Shown here: positions 40,355 to 49,221 of the stretch, piece by piece
Numbering within the stretch: the first letter of the stretch is position 1
Layout: each line of letters starts with the position of its first letter
From: Lachnospiraceae bacterium UBA3804
Lineage (GTDB): Bacteria > Bacillota > Clostridia > Lachnospirales > Lachnospiraceae
Length of the DNA stretch: 64,000 nucleotides
NCBI GenBank assembly: GCA_002368665.1
Contig: DFEK01000005.1
Location: forward strand, 116,868 to 180,867
Direction of reading: 5' to 3'
Translations under genes and position numbers: made by a program
The notes under the pieces: generated by a model
Databases searched by the model: none
The model's input: only the letters and a program-made list of their open reading frames with translations
Told to the model about the DNA's origin: nothing

Positions 40355-42586
40355 ATGAAGATCAAAGGCTATGTGGATAGCTTTTCTTATCGCAATCCGG
40401 ACTCGAGTTTCGGCATTTTCACCTTCGTCAGCGAAGAGCTTGAGGAAGGTGAATTAAAGTGCGTCGGATCCGTATACGGTCTGGATGAAGGCGATTATCT
40501 GGAAGTGGACGGAATCAAGGTCGTTCATCCGACCTACGGCCCCCAGATTAAAATGTCCTCGTTTCGGATTCTCCCTCCGGATGAATCCAGAAGCGCCCTG
40601 AAATACTTATCTTCCGGAGCCATCAAAGGAATCGGCCCCGTTCTTGCATTACGCATTTTCCATAAGTTTAAAGATGATACCTTCCGCATCCTGGACGAAG
40701 AGCCCGAGATGCTTGCTCAGATTTCCGGTATTTCCGAGCGCATGGCCCGTAATATCGGAGTGCAGGTTGCCGAGAAGAGGGACTTAAGGGAAGCCATGAT
40801 CTATTTGGCGCAGTTTGGAATCTCCAACTCCATGGCCGCCAAGATCTACAAACGCTACAAAACCGATCTGTACCGAATTTTCAGGGAAAATCCCTATAAA
40901 CTGGCCGAAGACATCCGTGGGATTGGCTTTAAAACCGCGGATGAGATCGCAGACAAGGCAGGCATTGCCAAAAACGCACCCGGCAGAATCCGCGGCGGAA
41001 TCATTTACTGCCTCGGGCAGAATGAATTAAACGGAAATACCTGTATGGACAAATCGGAGCTTCGCACAACCTGTGCCGAGCTTATGAATCTTTCGGAGGA
41101 AGAAGTGGAGAACTGCTTCATTCCGCTTATTATGGAGCAAAAAATCGTCATCCGCTCGGATATGGTTTTCCTTGCCGCAACCTACCGCGCGGAGTTATAT
41201 GCCGCATCCAAGTTAAAAGGTCTGCAGGAGATTTTCGAGCATACCGATGTACGAAGCAGAAGCAAAGTATCGAAAAAGGTGGAGGATCTCTGCGAGAAGG
41301 AGAATCTTTCGATGGATGAGGTTCAAAAGGACGCCGTGGTCGCAGCGACCGAAACGGGCGTGTTTATCTTAACCGGCGGCCCCGGAACCGGCAAAACCAC
41401 AACGATCAAAGCCATGATCCGCTATTTTGACGAGCAGGGCAAAGAGGTTTTCTTATGTGCGCCGACCGGAAGAGCCGCCAAGCGTATGGAAGAAGCGACC
41501 GGATACGAGGCCAAGACCATTCACCGCCTGCTCGAAGTCAGCGGCTCCGACGGCGAGGATGAGGAGGTTGCTGTTTTCGGACGATGCGAGAATAACCCGC
41601 TCGAGGCGGATGTCATTATCGTGGACGAAGTTTCGATGGTGGATGTCTTTTTGTTTAAAGCATTGCTTGCCGCCGTACCCGAAGGTTGCAGGCTGATCTT
41701 ATCCGGCGATGCAGCACAGCTTCCGAGCGTGGGACCCGGAAATGTATTAAAAGATCTGCTCCGCACGGGGCTTTTTACGCATGTAACCTTGGAGAAGATC
41801 TATCGCCAGGCACAGGGCGGAGACATCGTGGCCAATGCGGACCTGATTAGGAGGGGCATTTCGCCCGAATGGCAGACGGACGGCGAGGACTTTTTCTTCG
41901 TACCGCGCGAGCGTGCCGAGACGGTCTGCCGTGATTTAGTGCTTCTTATGAAGGAGCGCATTCCCGCCAAATTTAAAATTCCCACCCGCCAGATTCAGGT
42001 GCTGACACCGATGAAAGCGGGAAACCTGGGGGTACAGGCGCTAAATGCTCTTTTGCAGCAAGAGTTAAATCCGCCGGCTCCCGGGAAAAACGAAATGAAG
42101 AGGGGAGACGTGACCTTCCGGTTGGGGGATAAGGTCATGCAGATTAAGAATAATTACGATGCCAAGTGGAATATCTGCGGGATCAACGAGATCAGCATCG
42201 CGGACGGCGAGGGTATCTTTAACGGCGATACGGGAATTATTACATCCGTAAGTCTCTTTGACAAAAGCCTTGTCGTGCGTTTTGACGACGACAGGGAAGT
42301 GGAGTACGAAAAGGACATGCTCGATGAACTGGAACTGGCCTATGCGGTGACGATCCATAAATCGCAGGGAAGTGAATATCCGGCGGTGATTTTGCCGCTT
42401 CTGGACGGCCCGAGGATGCTTTTTAACCGGAATCTTTTGTATACGGCGGTGACCAGGGGCACGAAGTGCGTCATGGTGCTGGGACTTTTGGATACGCTTG
42501 AGAAAATGGTACATACCGATGGTGAGCAGAGGCGCCTGACCGGCTTTGGGGAGCGCCTTAAGGAGGTGTTTGCGGATGGAGGCTGA
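40355..42586 (+). CDS. recD2: RecD2-type ATP-dependent DNA helicase
   Basis: A 743-residue 5'-3' helicase of the stand-alone RecD2 (YrrC) type, lacking RecBC partners. The N-terminal OB fold and a helix-hairpin-helix region (LSSGAIKGIGPVLALRIFHKFKDD; IRGIGFKTADEIADKAGI) precede the SF1B motor, with Walker A GGPGTGKTTTIKAM near residue 340, DEVSMVD, and a C-terminal YAVTIHKSQGSEYPAVI. It helps in recombination and replication-fork repair. The comF gene starts 11 nt before its stop. Confidence 0.95.
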   Translation: MKIKGYVDSFSYRNPDSSFGIFTFVSEELEEGELKCVGSVYGLDEGDYLEVDGIKVVHPTYGPQIKMSSFRILPPDESRSALKYLSSGAIKGIGPVLALRIFHKFKDDTFRILDEEPEMLAQISGISERMARNIGVQVAEKRDLREAMIYLAQFGISNSMAAKIYKRYKTDLYRIFRENPYKLAEDIRGIGFKTADEIADKAGIAKNAPGRIRGGIIYCLGQNELNGNTCMDKSELRTTCAELMNLSEEEVENCFIPLIMEQKIVIRSDMVFLAATYRAELYAASKLKGLQEIFEHTDVRSRSKVSKKVEDLCEKENLSMDEVQKDAVVAATETGVFILTGGPGTGKTTTIKAMIRYFDEQGKEVFLCAPTGRAAKRMEEATGYEAKTIHRLLEVSGSDGEDEEVAVFGRCENNPLEADVIIVDEVSMVDVFLFKALLAAVPEGCRLILSGDAAQLPSVGPGNVLKDLLRTGLFTHVTLEKIYRQAQGGDIVANADLIRRGISPEWQTDGEDFFFVPRERAETVCRDLVLLMKERIPAKFKIPTRQIQVLTPMKAGNLGVQALNALLQQELNPPAPGKNEMKRGDVTFRLGDKVMQIKNNYDAKWNICGINEISIADGEGIFNGDTGIITSVSLFDKSLVVRFDDDREVEYEKDMLDELELAYAVTIHKSQGSEYPAVILPLLDGPRMLFNRNLLYTAVTRGTKCVMVLGLLDTLEKMVHTDGEQRRLTGFGERLKEVFADGG

Positions 42587-43283
42587 GAAAATTTTAGAGT
42601 TTTTCTTTCCCAATCACTGTCCGATCTGTGACAGAGCCCTGCTTCCGGGAGAGAGGATCTGTAAGGCCTGCGCCAAGATCCCGAGGAAAGTCAAACCGCC
42701 CTTTTGCGAAAAGTGCGGGAAACATGTCAAAGAAGCGGGCAGCAGTTTTTGCTTTGACTGCAGACGCATTCCGCGGACCTTTGACAGGGGGTATTCGCTT
42801 TACGAGTATGCATCCGTGCACGATTCCGTTTTTGCTTATAAAACCCTCGGGCGGCCGGAATACGGAAGATACTACGGGCGTAAAATGGCCGAGGCGTACG
42901 CATCCTTTATCCGGCAGACAAATGCGGATGCGATCATTCCGATCCCCCTTCACAAAGACAGGCTTCGAACAAGGGGTTACAATCAGGCGGCAATTCTTGC
43001 CAAAGAAATCTCCGATTATACCAAAGTTCCACTTCTGGAAAACTTCTTAATCCGTCCGAATCGGACATCCAATCAAAAGAAACTCGGGCGCGGACAGCGT
43101 CAAAATAATATGAAAAAGGCTTTTCATATTGCCAAAAATGATGTAAAATTAAGAACTGTAATAATAGTGGATGATATCTACACCACAGGAAGTACGATCG
43201 GTGCGGCTGCAGCGGTTCTTAGAAGTGTGGGCGTAGAGCATATTTATTTTCTTACCCTGGCAACGGGGAGAGGTTATTTGTAA
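42576..43283 (+). CDS. comF: ComF-family phosphoribosyltransferase-like protein
   Basis: A 235-residue protein. The N-terminal zinc ribbon has CPIC, CKAC, CEKCGK and CFDC. The C-terminal type I PRTase domain has the PRPP-binding loop VIIVDDIYTTGST. ComF is needed for uptake or processing of transforming DNA in naturally competent Firmicutes. The ATG at 42576 is chosen because AAGGAGGTG lies 8 nt upstream; the frame from 42546 is less likely. It overlaps recD2 by 11 nt and ends at the start of the next gene (TAATG). Confidence 0.92.
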   Translation: MEAEKILEFFFPNHCPICDRALLPGERICKACAKIPRKVKPPFCEKCGKHVKEAGSSFCFDCRRIPRTFDRGYSLYEYASVHDSVFAYKTLGRPEYGRYYGRKMAEAYASFIRQTNADAIIPIPLHKDRLRTRGYNQAAILAKEISDYTKVPLLENFLIRPNRTSNQKKLGRGQRQNNMKKAFHIAKNDVKLRTVIIVDDIYTTGSTIGAAAAVLRSVGVEHIYFLTLATGRGYL

Positions 43284-43687
43284 TGATCAGCGAACAGCGT
43301 GTGATTTTAATGAGCCGTCTGGCCATGCACGAGAAAAAAGAAGGAGAGGAAAACAAGGCAATCGGTACGTATTTCCGTAGCGACTATATTTCCTTACGTC
43401 TGATCGGAAGCGTGATCGCGTCCGCTCTTTCCTTTGCGCTGTGTTTTGCACTTTACGTTTTATACGATTCGGAGGCCTTCATCGACAGTATTTACCAGTC
43501 GGATGCGGCCGGAGTGATACAAAAGATTGTGCTGTATTTCGCGATATTTGTGATCGGATATTCTCTGATTTCCTATATCTTTTTCGCGGTCCGTTACAGG
43601 AAAGCCCGCACACGCCTGAAAGTATATTTCAATAACTTAAGGCGTCTGCAGATCCTCTATCAAAGAGAGAGAAAGGAAAGAAAGTAA
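43283..43687 (+). CDS. Small membrane protein of unknown function
   Basis: A 134-residue protein with two predicted helices (LIGSVIASALSFALCFALYVLY and IVLYFAIFVIGYSLISYIFFAV). They are flanked by a charged N-terminus and a very basic C-terminus (YRKARTRLKVYFNNLRRLQILYQRERKERK), suggesting a cytoplasmic tail. I recognise no domain. It shares the TAATG junction with comF and ends 2 nt before the next membrane protein gene, and so belongs to the operon leading to cdaA. Confidence 0.7.
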   Translation: MISEQRVILMSRLAMHEKKEGEENKAIGTYFRSDYISLRLIGSVIASALSFALCFALYVLYDSEAFIDSIYQSDAAGVIQKIVLYFAIFVIGYSLISYIFFAVRYRKARTRLKVYFNNLRRLQILYQRERKERK

Positions 43688-43689
43688 TC

Positions 43690-44679
43690 ATGACGAAACT
43701 TCTGGAGATCAGAGAGTCGATTAAGAGTTTCTACGGAAAATACGAAAACTTCATTTTACCGGTTTTGAAATTCATCCTTGCTCTGGTCACATTTCTTACC
43801 ATCAATGGGAAGCTCGGCTTCATGGAGAAATTTGCGAAATTCCCCATCGCCCTGATTTTGGCGCTTTTATGTTCTTTCCTTCCCATGAATTTTATCGTGA
43901 TCGCAGCTGCGGTACTTTGCCTTCTGCATGTATACGCGCTGTCACTTGAAGCGGTTGCCGTAGTGGGAATCATCTTTATCGTGCTGTTCCTTCTGTATTT
44001 CCGTTTCAGCCCCAAGGATACGCTCGTGGTGGTTTTGCTCCCGCTTGCATTTTCCATGAAGATCCCCTGCTCCGTAGCATTGGCGATCGGACTTCTTGGT
44101 ACACCGATGTCCGCGATCAGCACCGTTTGCGGAGTTATCGTATATTACACCTTACATTTTGTTGTCGGCCTTTCGAAATCCAACGGAATCGAGATTTCCG
44201 AAATGGCCACCAAATTTAAGTCCATTATCGACGGTATTGTCGGCAACAAGGGTATGCTGGTTGCAATCATCGCCTTCGCTGCCACGGTTTTGGCCGTATA
44301 CTTTATCCGTCGTATGAATATCGACCACGCATGGACCATCGCCATGATCGTCGGCGCACTGTTAAATATCTTAATCCTGTTCGTCGGAGACCTGGCACTG
44401 TCCACACAGGTTCCGGTTCTCGGAACCATCATCGGAACCATCATCGGTTTCGGCGTTGCCGTGGTGATTAAGTTCTTCGCCTTTAACCTGGATTATGCAA
44501 GGACGGAGAAAGTCCAATTCGAGGACGATGAATATTACTACTATGTCAAAGCGGTTCCCAAGGTAACATTGGCCGCATCCGACAAGAAGGTTAAGAAAGT
44601 CAGAGTTTCCGAGAACGGAAGCGTTCGCAATACAGTTAGAGAAAATGCAGCCCATAAGGAGGTTCGCAACAGAAGTTGA
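43690..44679 (+). CDS. Polytopic membrane protein of unknown function upstream of cdaA
   Basis: A 329-residue protein with about eight to ten helices (residues ~20-265) and a charged cytoplasmic tail (~270-329) containing DDEYYYYVKAVPKV. No transporter or enzyme motif is recognised. The stop overlaps the TTG start of cdaA, which indicates translational coupling and suggests a link to c-di-AMP synthesis or to the cell wall. The conserved internal LGTPMSAISTVCGVIVYYTLHF may be a pore or re-entrant segment. That is a guess. Confidence 0.7.
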   Translation: MTKLLEIRESIKSFYGKYENFILPVLKFILALVTFLTINGKLGFMEKFAKFPIALILALLCSFLPMNFIVIAAAVLCLLHVYALSLEAVAVVGIIFIVLFLLYFRFSPKDTLVVVLLPLAFSMKIPCSVALAIGLLGTPMSAISTVCGVIVYYTLHFVVGLSKSNGIEISEMATKFKSIIDGIVGNKGMLVAIIAFAATVLAVYFIRRMNIDHAWTIAMIVGALLNILILFVGDLALSTQVPVLGTIIGTIIGFGVAVVIKFFAFNLDYARTEKVQFEDDEYYYYVKAVPKVTLAASDKKVKKVRVSENGSVRNTVRENAAHKEVRNRS

Positions 44680-45614
44680 TCGAGAGAATAGGGACAACGA
44701 TAAGTCAATATTTCTCCACATTCCATTGGCCGAATATCAACCCGTTTGATATCATTGAGATCCTGATCCTGGCATTCATCATCTACAAGGCAATGGTTTG
44801 GATTAAAAACACAAGGGCCTGGTCCATTGTAAAAGGTATGGCCATTGTGCTTATTTTCATGGCGATAGCCGTTCTTCTTAATATGACCACCATCATCTGG
44901 CTGGCAAAGAGTCTGGTAACTTTAATCGCTCTGGCGGTCATCGTTGCTCTGCAGCCTGAAATCAGACGTCTGGTTGAAGAGCTTGGTCAGGCGAATTTTA
45001 TTTCCACACTTTTAAAACTGGATGATAAAAAGATCGAAGGCAGATTCTCCGATGAAACCTTAAATGAGATCATCACTGCAAGCTACGAAATGGGCAGAGC
45101 CAGAACCGGCGCCCTGATCGTAATCGAGAAGGATTCCCCCCTAGAAGAGTATGAGCGGACAGGCATTAAGGTGGATGCCGTACTGACCAGTCAGCTTTTG
45201 ATCAATATTTTTGAACACAATACGCCGCTTCACGACGGCGCCGTTATCGTGCGCGGAGACCGTGTGGCAGCAGCAACCTGCTACCTTCCCCTGTCCGATC
45301 AGCGCTCCTTAAGCAAGGATCTGGGAACCAGACACCGTGCGGCAGTCGGCATTTCCGAGAATACCGACTCCATGACCATCGTTGTCAGCGAGGAGACCGG
45401 TAAGGTGAGTGTGGCATACGGCGGAGAACTTTTCCGCGCCCTGGATGTATCCGAACTTCGTTCCAAGCTGGAACTGATTCAGGAAAAGCATGTGGGCGAG
45501 AGAAAACTGTTCAAGAAATTCAAAAAGAAAGAAAACGAAAAAGAAACTGTAGAGGCGAATAACGCAGCAGGTGAGGAGAAGCAGGATGAAAGAGCGACTG
45601 ACACGCAATCTTGA
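44676..45614 (+). CDS. cdaA: Diadenylate cyclase CdaA
   Basis: A 312-residue membrane enzyme making cyclic di-AMP from two ATP. Three N-terminal helices (to ~residue 100) are followed by the DisA_N domain, with both catalytic motifs DGA (HDGAVIVRGDRVAAATCYLP, near residue 188) and RHR (LGTRHRAAVG, near 220), and SEETGKVSVAYGGEL. The C-terminus has a lysine/glutamate-rich tail longer than in B. subtilis CdaA. It starts at TTG with AAGGAGG 12 nt upstream and overlaps the previous stop. The cdaA-cdaR-glmM order is conserved in Firmicutes, and c-di-AMP governs K+ and osmolyte uptake. Confidence 0.95.
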   Translation: MIERIGTTISQYFSTFHWPNINPFDIIEILILAFIIYKAMVWIKNTRAWSIVKGMAIVLIFMAIAVLLNMTTIIWLAKSLVTLIALAVIVALQPEIRRLVEELGQANFISTLLKLDDKKIEGRFSDETLNEIITASYEMGRARTGALIVIEKDSPLEEYERTGIKVDAVLTSQLLINIFEHNTPLHDGAVIVRGDRVAAATCYLPLSDQRSLSKDLGTRHRAAVGISENTDSMTIVVSEETGKVSVAYGGELFRALDVSELRSKLELIQEKHVGERKLFKKFKKKENEKETVEANNAAGEEKQDERATDTQS

Positions 45615-46869
45615 TTTAAAAATCCTCGCAATCGTATTTGCGATCATATTGTGGCTGGTTGTCGTAAACATTGATGATCCGATCAAGACCCAGAACTTTA
45701 ACGGGATTGAGGTTCAGATTCTGAATGCGCAGGAGCTGGAAAGCAAAGGCCAATGCTACGAAGTGTTGGATAACACGGATGTGGTTAATGTGTCTGTTGT
45801 CGGCAGAAGGAGCGTCGTTGAGAAAATCACCAAAGACAATATTACGGCTACGGCCGATATCAGTAATTTATCCAGTGTAAACAGCGGAACCATCGTGGCT
45901 TCCGTTAATAAGTCCGCAAACGATGTGGAAGTGAAGGTTTCGGAACCGACCATCCGGTTTAATATCGAGCCTTTGTCCAAGATCACCAAAAGACTTACGG
46001 TGGATGTGGAAGGAAACCCCGCGGACGGATATGTGCTGGCAGGCAGAACATTGGGAGTTACCCAGGTGGAGATTTCCGGACCGAAGTCCATCATCGATTC
46101 CATCGATACCGCAAAGGCTTCCATCAATGTGGATAATGCCACTTCGACGGTTTCCGCATCTTCCCAGATCTTCTTGTATGACAAAGCGGGTAAGAAGGTC
46201 AGCTCTTCCAGACTGGAGTTAAGCAACAGCGGAGTCAGCATTACGCAGGAGATCCAGTACTCCAAGATCGTGGAGATCAATTACCAGTTTAGCGGAGAAC
46301 CGGAAGAAGGCTATGCTCTGACCGGAGATATCAAGGCGGACCGTACGGTTGTTACGATCCGTGGCAGAAAGAGCCAGCTTGATGGAATCAATTCGATCAA
46401 TGTCCGCGGCGAAGACCTCAGCGTGGAAGGCGAGAGAACCAATAAGACCGTGGAGATTAACTTAAACGATTATCTTCCTTTCGGGGTGGAGATCGCGGAA
46501 GAGAAATTTAACGGCAAAATCAGTGTTACGGCCGTGATCCGCAGAGAAACCCATCTTGATCTGGAAGTCAATACGGTCAGAATTCAGAAAAAAGGATTGG
46601 CTACAGGCAAGAACCTGGAGATCCTAGATGACGGAACCTATGTCCATGACAGTGTTTTAAAGGTTCGTTTAACCGGCCTTGCAACGGCCTTAAACGAGGT
46701 GGACGAGGATGCAATTCCCGTTATTCTGGATCTGGATGCTTATATGAGCGAGAACAATCTCAAAGAGATGGCAAACGGTTATTACAGTATTGCGCCGTCG
46801 ATCGAACTTCCGGAAGGCGTAAGAATGGATGAGAATTGTAAGATTCGTATTCGGATTACCGACAGATAA
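45586..46869 (+). CDS. cdaR: YbbR-domain regulator of CdaA (CdaR)
   Basis: A 427-residue protein with one N-terminal helix (ILAIVFAIILWLVVVNI) and an extracellular part made of about four YbbR beta-domains (repeating GISGPKSIIDSI/VTIRGRKSQLDGI-like units). CdaR binds and modulates CdaA. The ATG at 45586 follows GAGGAG and overlaps cdaA by 29 nt. The second gene of the conserved cdaA-cdaR-glmM cluster, it is unrelated to the PucR-type regulator also called CdaR. Confidence 0.92.
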   Translation: MKERLTRNLDLKILAIVFAIILWLVVVNIDDPIKTQNFNGIEVQILNAQELESKGQCYEVLDNTDVVNVSVVGRRSVVEKITKDNITATADISNLSSVNSGTIVASVNKSANDVEVKVSEPTIRFNIEPLSKITKRLTVDVEGNPADGYVLAGRTLGVTQVEISGPKSIIDSIDTAKASINVDNATSTVSASSQIFLYDKAGKKVSSSRLELSNSGVSITQEIQYSKIVEINYQFSGEPEEGYALTGDIKADRTVVTIRGRKSQLDGINSINVRGEDLSVEGERTNKTVEINLNDYLPFGVEIAEEKFNGKISVTAVIRRETHLDLEVNTVRIQKKGLATGKNLEILDDGTYVHDSVLKVRLTGLATALNEVDEDAIPVILDLDAYMSENNLKEMANGYYSIAPSIELPEGVRMDENCKIRIRITDR

Positions 46870-46901
46870 AGGGCTTATAAAATAAGCGGAAAGGGAAATG
46901 T

Positions 46902-48251
46902 ATGAGTAGATTATTTGGTACTGACGGTGTCAGAGGTGTAGCAAACGAGGAACTTACGCCGCTTTTGGCGATGCAACTCGGACAGGCCGGCGCTTATGTT
47001 TTAACGAAGGAGACCAATCACAAGCCGACCATCATGGTTGGATGTGATACCCGTATTTCCGGCGACATGCTGGCAAACGCACTGATGGCTGGCGCCTGCT
47101 CGGTTGGTGCCAATGCGGTTTTCGTGGGCGTTCTTCCTACTCCCGCGGTTGCGTATCTGACCAAGAAATACAAAGTGGATGCAGGTGTTGTAATTTCCGC
47201 ATCCCATAACCCCGTGGAATTCAACGGAATCAAGTTCTTCGACGGAAACGGATACAAACTTCCCGATGCACTCGAAGACGAGATCGAAGCACTGATCAGA
47301 AACAACATGGAAGGCGTTAACTTCCCGACCGGATCCGGTGTCGGCAAGGTAAAATACCGTACGGATGCAAGAGAAGAGTACATTAACCATTCCATTCGTT
47401 CCGTAAATGTGGATCTTTCCGGATTAAAGATCGTTGTAGACTGTGCGGAAGGTGCTTCCTATTATACTTCCGTGGAAGCGTTAAAAGAGCTTGGCGCCAA
47501 TGTGGTTGCCATCCACAACAATCCCGACGGAACCAACATCAACGCAAACTGCGGATCCACCCATATGGAAGAGCTTTGCGCAAGAGTTGTATATGAGAAA
47601 GCAAATTTAGGTCTTGCATTTGACGGCGATGCAGACAGAATGCTGGCTGTGGATGAGAACGGTAAGCTGGTTGACGGTGACCAGGTAATGTCCATCATCG
47701 GAACTTATATGAAGGAACGCGGAACCTTAAAGCAGGATACCATCGTTGTTACCGTAATGAGTAACCTCGGTATGAGCCTTATGGCTAAAAGAGAAGGCAT
47801 CCATCTTGAGCAGACCAAGGTCGGCGACAGATACGTGCTTGAGAATATGAAGGAAAACGGTTACAACTTAGGTGGCGAGCAGTCCGGACATATCATTTTC
47901 TTAGACCGCAACACCACGGGTGACGGACTTCTTTCCGCACTTTTACTGCTCCAGGTTATCGTGGATACCGGCAAGAAACTTTCCGAGCTTGCTTCCGTTA
48001 TGGAAGTTCTGCCTCAGGCACTGGTAAATGCCAAGGTTCCCAACCATAAGAAAGAGCATTATATGGAATATCCCGAAATCGCATCCGCGATCGAGGAATT
48101 AAATAAGAAGTTTGCCGGAGAAGGAAGAGTATTGATCCGTCCCTCCGGAACGGAGCCGATGGTTCGTGTCATGATCGAAGGCAAAGACCAGAAGATGATC
48201 GAGGAAGAGGCAAAGAAACTTGCCGAGCTGATTCAGCAGACTCTGTTATAG
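46902..48251 (+). CDS. glmM: Phosphoglucosamine mutase
   Basis: A 449-residue enzyme converting glucosamine-6-phosphate to glucosamine-1-phosphate for peptidoglycan precursor synthesis. Key segments are the N-terminal RLFGTDGVRGVAN, the phosphoserine loop VVISASHNPVEFNG (Ser near residue 100), the metal-binding DGDADR and the C-terminal RPSGTEPMVRVM. Length is typical. In other Firmicutes GlmM interacts with CdaA and inhibits it. AAAGGG precedes the ATG, 33 nt after cdaR. Confidence 0.97.
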   Translation: MSRLFGTDGVRGVANEELTPLLAMQLGQAGAYVLTKETNHKPTIMVGCDTRISGDMLANALMAGACSVGANAVFVGVLPTPAVAYLTKKYKVDAGVVISASHNPVEFNGIKFFDGNGYKLPDALEDEIEALIRNNMEGVNFPTGSGVGKVKYRTDAREEYINHSIRSVNVDLSGLKIVVDCAEGASYYTSVEALKELGANVVAIHNNPDGTNINANCGSTHMEELCARVVYEKANLGLAFDGDADRMLAVDENGKLVDGDQVMSIIGTYMKERGTLKQDTIVVTVMSNLGMSLMAKREGIHLEQTKVGDRYVLENMKENGYNLGGEQSGHIIFLDRNTTGDGLLSALLLLQVIVDTGKKLSELASVMEVLPQALVNAKVPNHKKEHYMEYPEIASAIEELNKKFAGEGRVLIRPSGTEPMVRVMIEGKDQKMIEEEAKKLAELIQQTLL

Positions 48252-48258
48252 GATATTA

Positions 48259-48288
48259 TTGATAATTATTTCTACTATATGGTATAAT
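48259..48288 (+). promoter_or_regulatory. Promoter of the HPr-like gene
   Basis: TTGATA (48259-48264), 18 nt, TATAAT (48283-48288) with a TGG extension. It starts 8 bp after the glmM stop. Confidence 0.8.
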
Positions 48289-48378
48289 ATGAGTAGTTAT
48301 GAGACACTTTTTAATGGGGGTTAAAAAGTGCATCAAAGGGGTATCATAGCAAAACAATAATGAATTGGAGGTACGCGG

Positions 48379-48642
48379 ATGGTAAGCAAAAGCGTGGTAA
48401 TCAAGAATCCGACCGGACTGCATCTCGGACCGGCAGGGAACCTCTGCAAGGAGGCAATTCAGTTCAAATCTTTGATTACGTTTCAATTTCGTGACAGTAC
48501 CGCAAATGCCAAGAGTGTGTTAAGTGTTCTCGGCGCCTGCGTCAAAAGCGGCGATGAAATCACACTGGTATGCGAGGGCGTGGATGAGAAAGAAGCACTG
48601 GATCATCTCGTAGCGGCAATCGAAAGCGGGCTCGGCGAATAA
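48379..48642 (+). CDS. HPr-family phosphocarrier-like protein with altered active site
   Basis: An 87-residue HPr fold. The active-site histidine is present (NPTGLHLGPAGNL, residue 15), but the following arginine, normally R17, which stabilises phospho-His, is glycine. The regulatory serine region reads ANAKSVLSVLGAC, so Ser46 is kept. In Firmicutes, Ser46-phosphorylated HPr is a corepressor with CcpA. This may therefore be a regulatory, Crh-like paralogue with weakened phosphotransfer (inference). It is monocistronic, with its own promoter and terminator and no PTS genes nearby. TTGGAGGT precedes the ATG. Confidence 0.88.
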   Translation: MVSKSVVIKNPTGLHLGPAGNLCKEAIQFKSLITFQFRDSTANAKSVLSVLGACVKSGDEITLVCEGVDEKEALDHLVAAIESGLGE

Positions 48643-48672
48643 AATCAATATAGCAGTATGAAAGAATACTTC

Positions 48673-48706
48673 GGGAAGGAAAGAAATTTCCTTCCCTGAT
48701 TTTTCC
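48673..48706 (+). terminator. Intrinsic terminator after the HPr-like gene
   Basis: GGGAAGGAAA (48673-48682) with TTTCCTTCCC (48687-48696) is followed by TGATTTTTCC. Confidence 0.9.
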
Positions 48707-48728
48707 TTAAAAAACACATAAATTTTTG

Positions 48729-48757
48729 TTGACGATGAAACGAACCTGTGATATTCT
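48729..48757 (+). promoter_or_regulatory. Promoter of rpmG-secE-nusG
   Basis: TTGACG (48729-48734), 17 nt, TATTCT (48752-48757), extended by TGA. The same TGATATTCT element recurs in the rplJ promoter at 51187-51195. Confidence 0.8.
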
Positions 48758-48766
48758 ACATAGGCG

Positions 48767-48790
48767 AGACCAAATCAGGGGTCTTATTTT
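48767..48790 (+). promoter_or_regulatory. Small hairpin in the rpmG leader
   Basis: AGACC (48767-48771) with GGTCT (48780-48784) is followed by TATTTTTT, immediately after the start site. It may be a weak attenuator or a 5' stabilising stem. Confidence 0.4.
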
Positions 48791-48822
48791 TTAGCTTTTT
48801 TATAGACGCGGAGGTAGAAAAA

Positions 48823-48972
48823 ATGCGTACAAGAATCACTTTGGCATGTACAGAATGCAAGCAGCGTAATTACAATACGACCAAAGACAAGAAGAATCAT
48901 CCTGACAGAATGGAAACCAAAAAGTATTGCAGATTCTGCAAGGCTCATACTTTACACAAAGAGACCAAATAA
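48823..48972 (+). CDS. rpmG: 50S ribosomal protein L33
   Basis: A 49-residue protein, MRTRITLACTECKQRNY to the end, with the four zinc cysteines CTEC and CRFC. It is thus the zinc-containing (C+) form of L33. GGAGGT precedes the ATG at 48823; a longer frame from 48748 is not a real start. The first gene of rpmG-secE-nusG, the usual Firmicutes order. Confidence 0.96.
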   Translation: MRTRITLACTECKQRNYNTTKDKKNHPDRMETKKYCRFCKAHTLHKETK

Positions 48973-48999
48973 TTTTCGGTCATTTTAAGAGGATTTAAC

Positions 49000-49209
49000 A
49001 TGGCAGATTCAACGCAGAATGAGAAAAAGGATAAACCGAATTTCTTTCGTGGCGTAAGACGTGAATTCAAGAAGATTACCTGGCCTACTTGGGGAGATAT
49101 CGGTAAACAGACGGTACTGGTTACTTTCATTACCGTTGTTTGTGCTGCACTTATTGCAGGCATTGATTTCCTTGCAAAGACAGGTCTGGATAAACTCATC
49201 AATCTTTAA
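49000..49209 (+). CDS. secE: Preprotein translocase subunit SecE
   Basis: A 69-residue single-helix subunit that clamps SecY. FFRGVRREFKKITWPTWGDIGKQT is the conserved amphipathic segment, followed by the membrane helix VLVTFITVVCAALIAGIDFLA. Its length suits Gram-positive SecE. It is 12 nt from nusG. Confidence 0.95.
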   Translation: MADSTQNEKKDKPNFFRGVRREFKKITWPTWGDIGKQTVLVTFITVVCAALIAGIDFLAKTGLDKLINL

Positions 49210-49221
49210 GGATGGAGCAAT

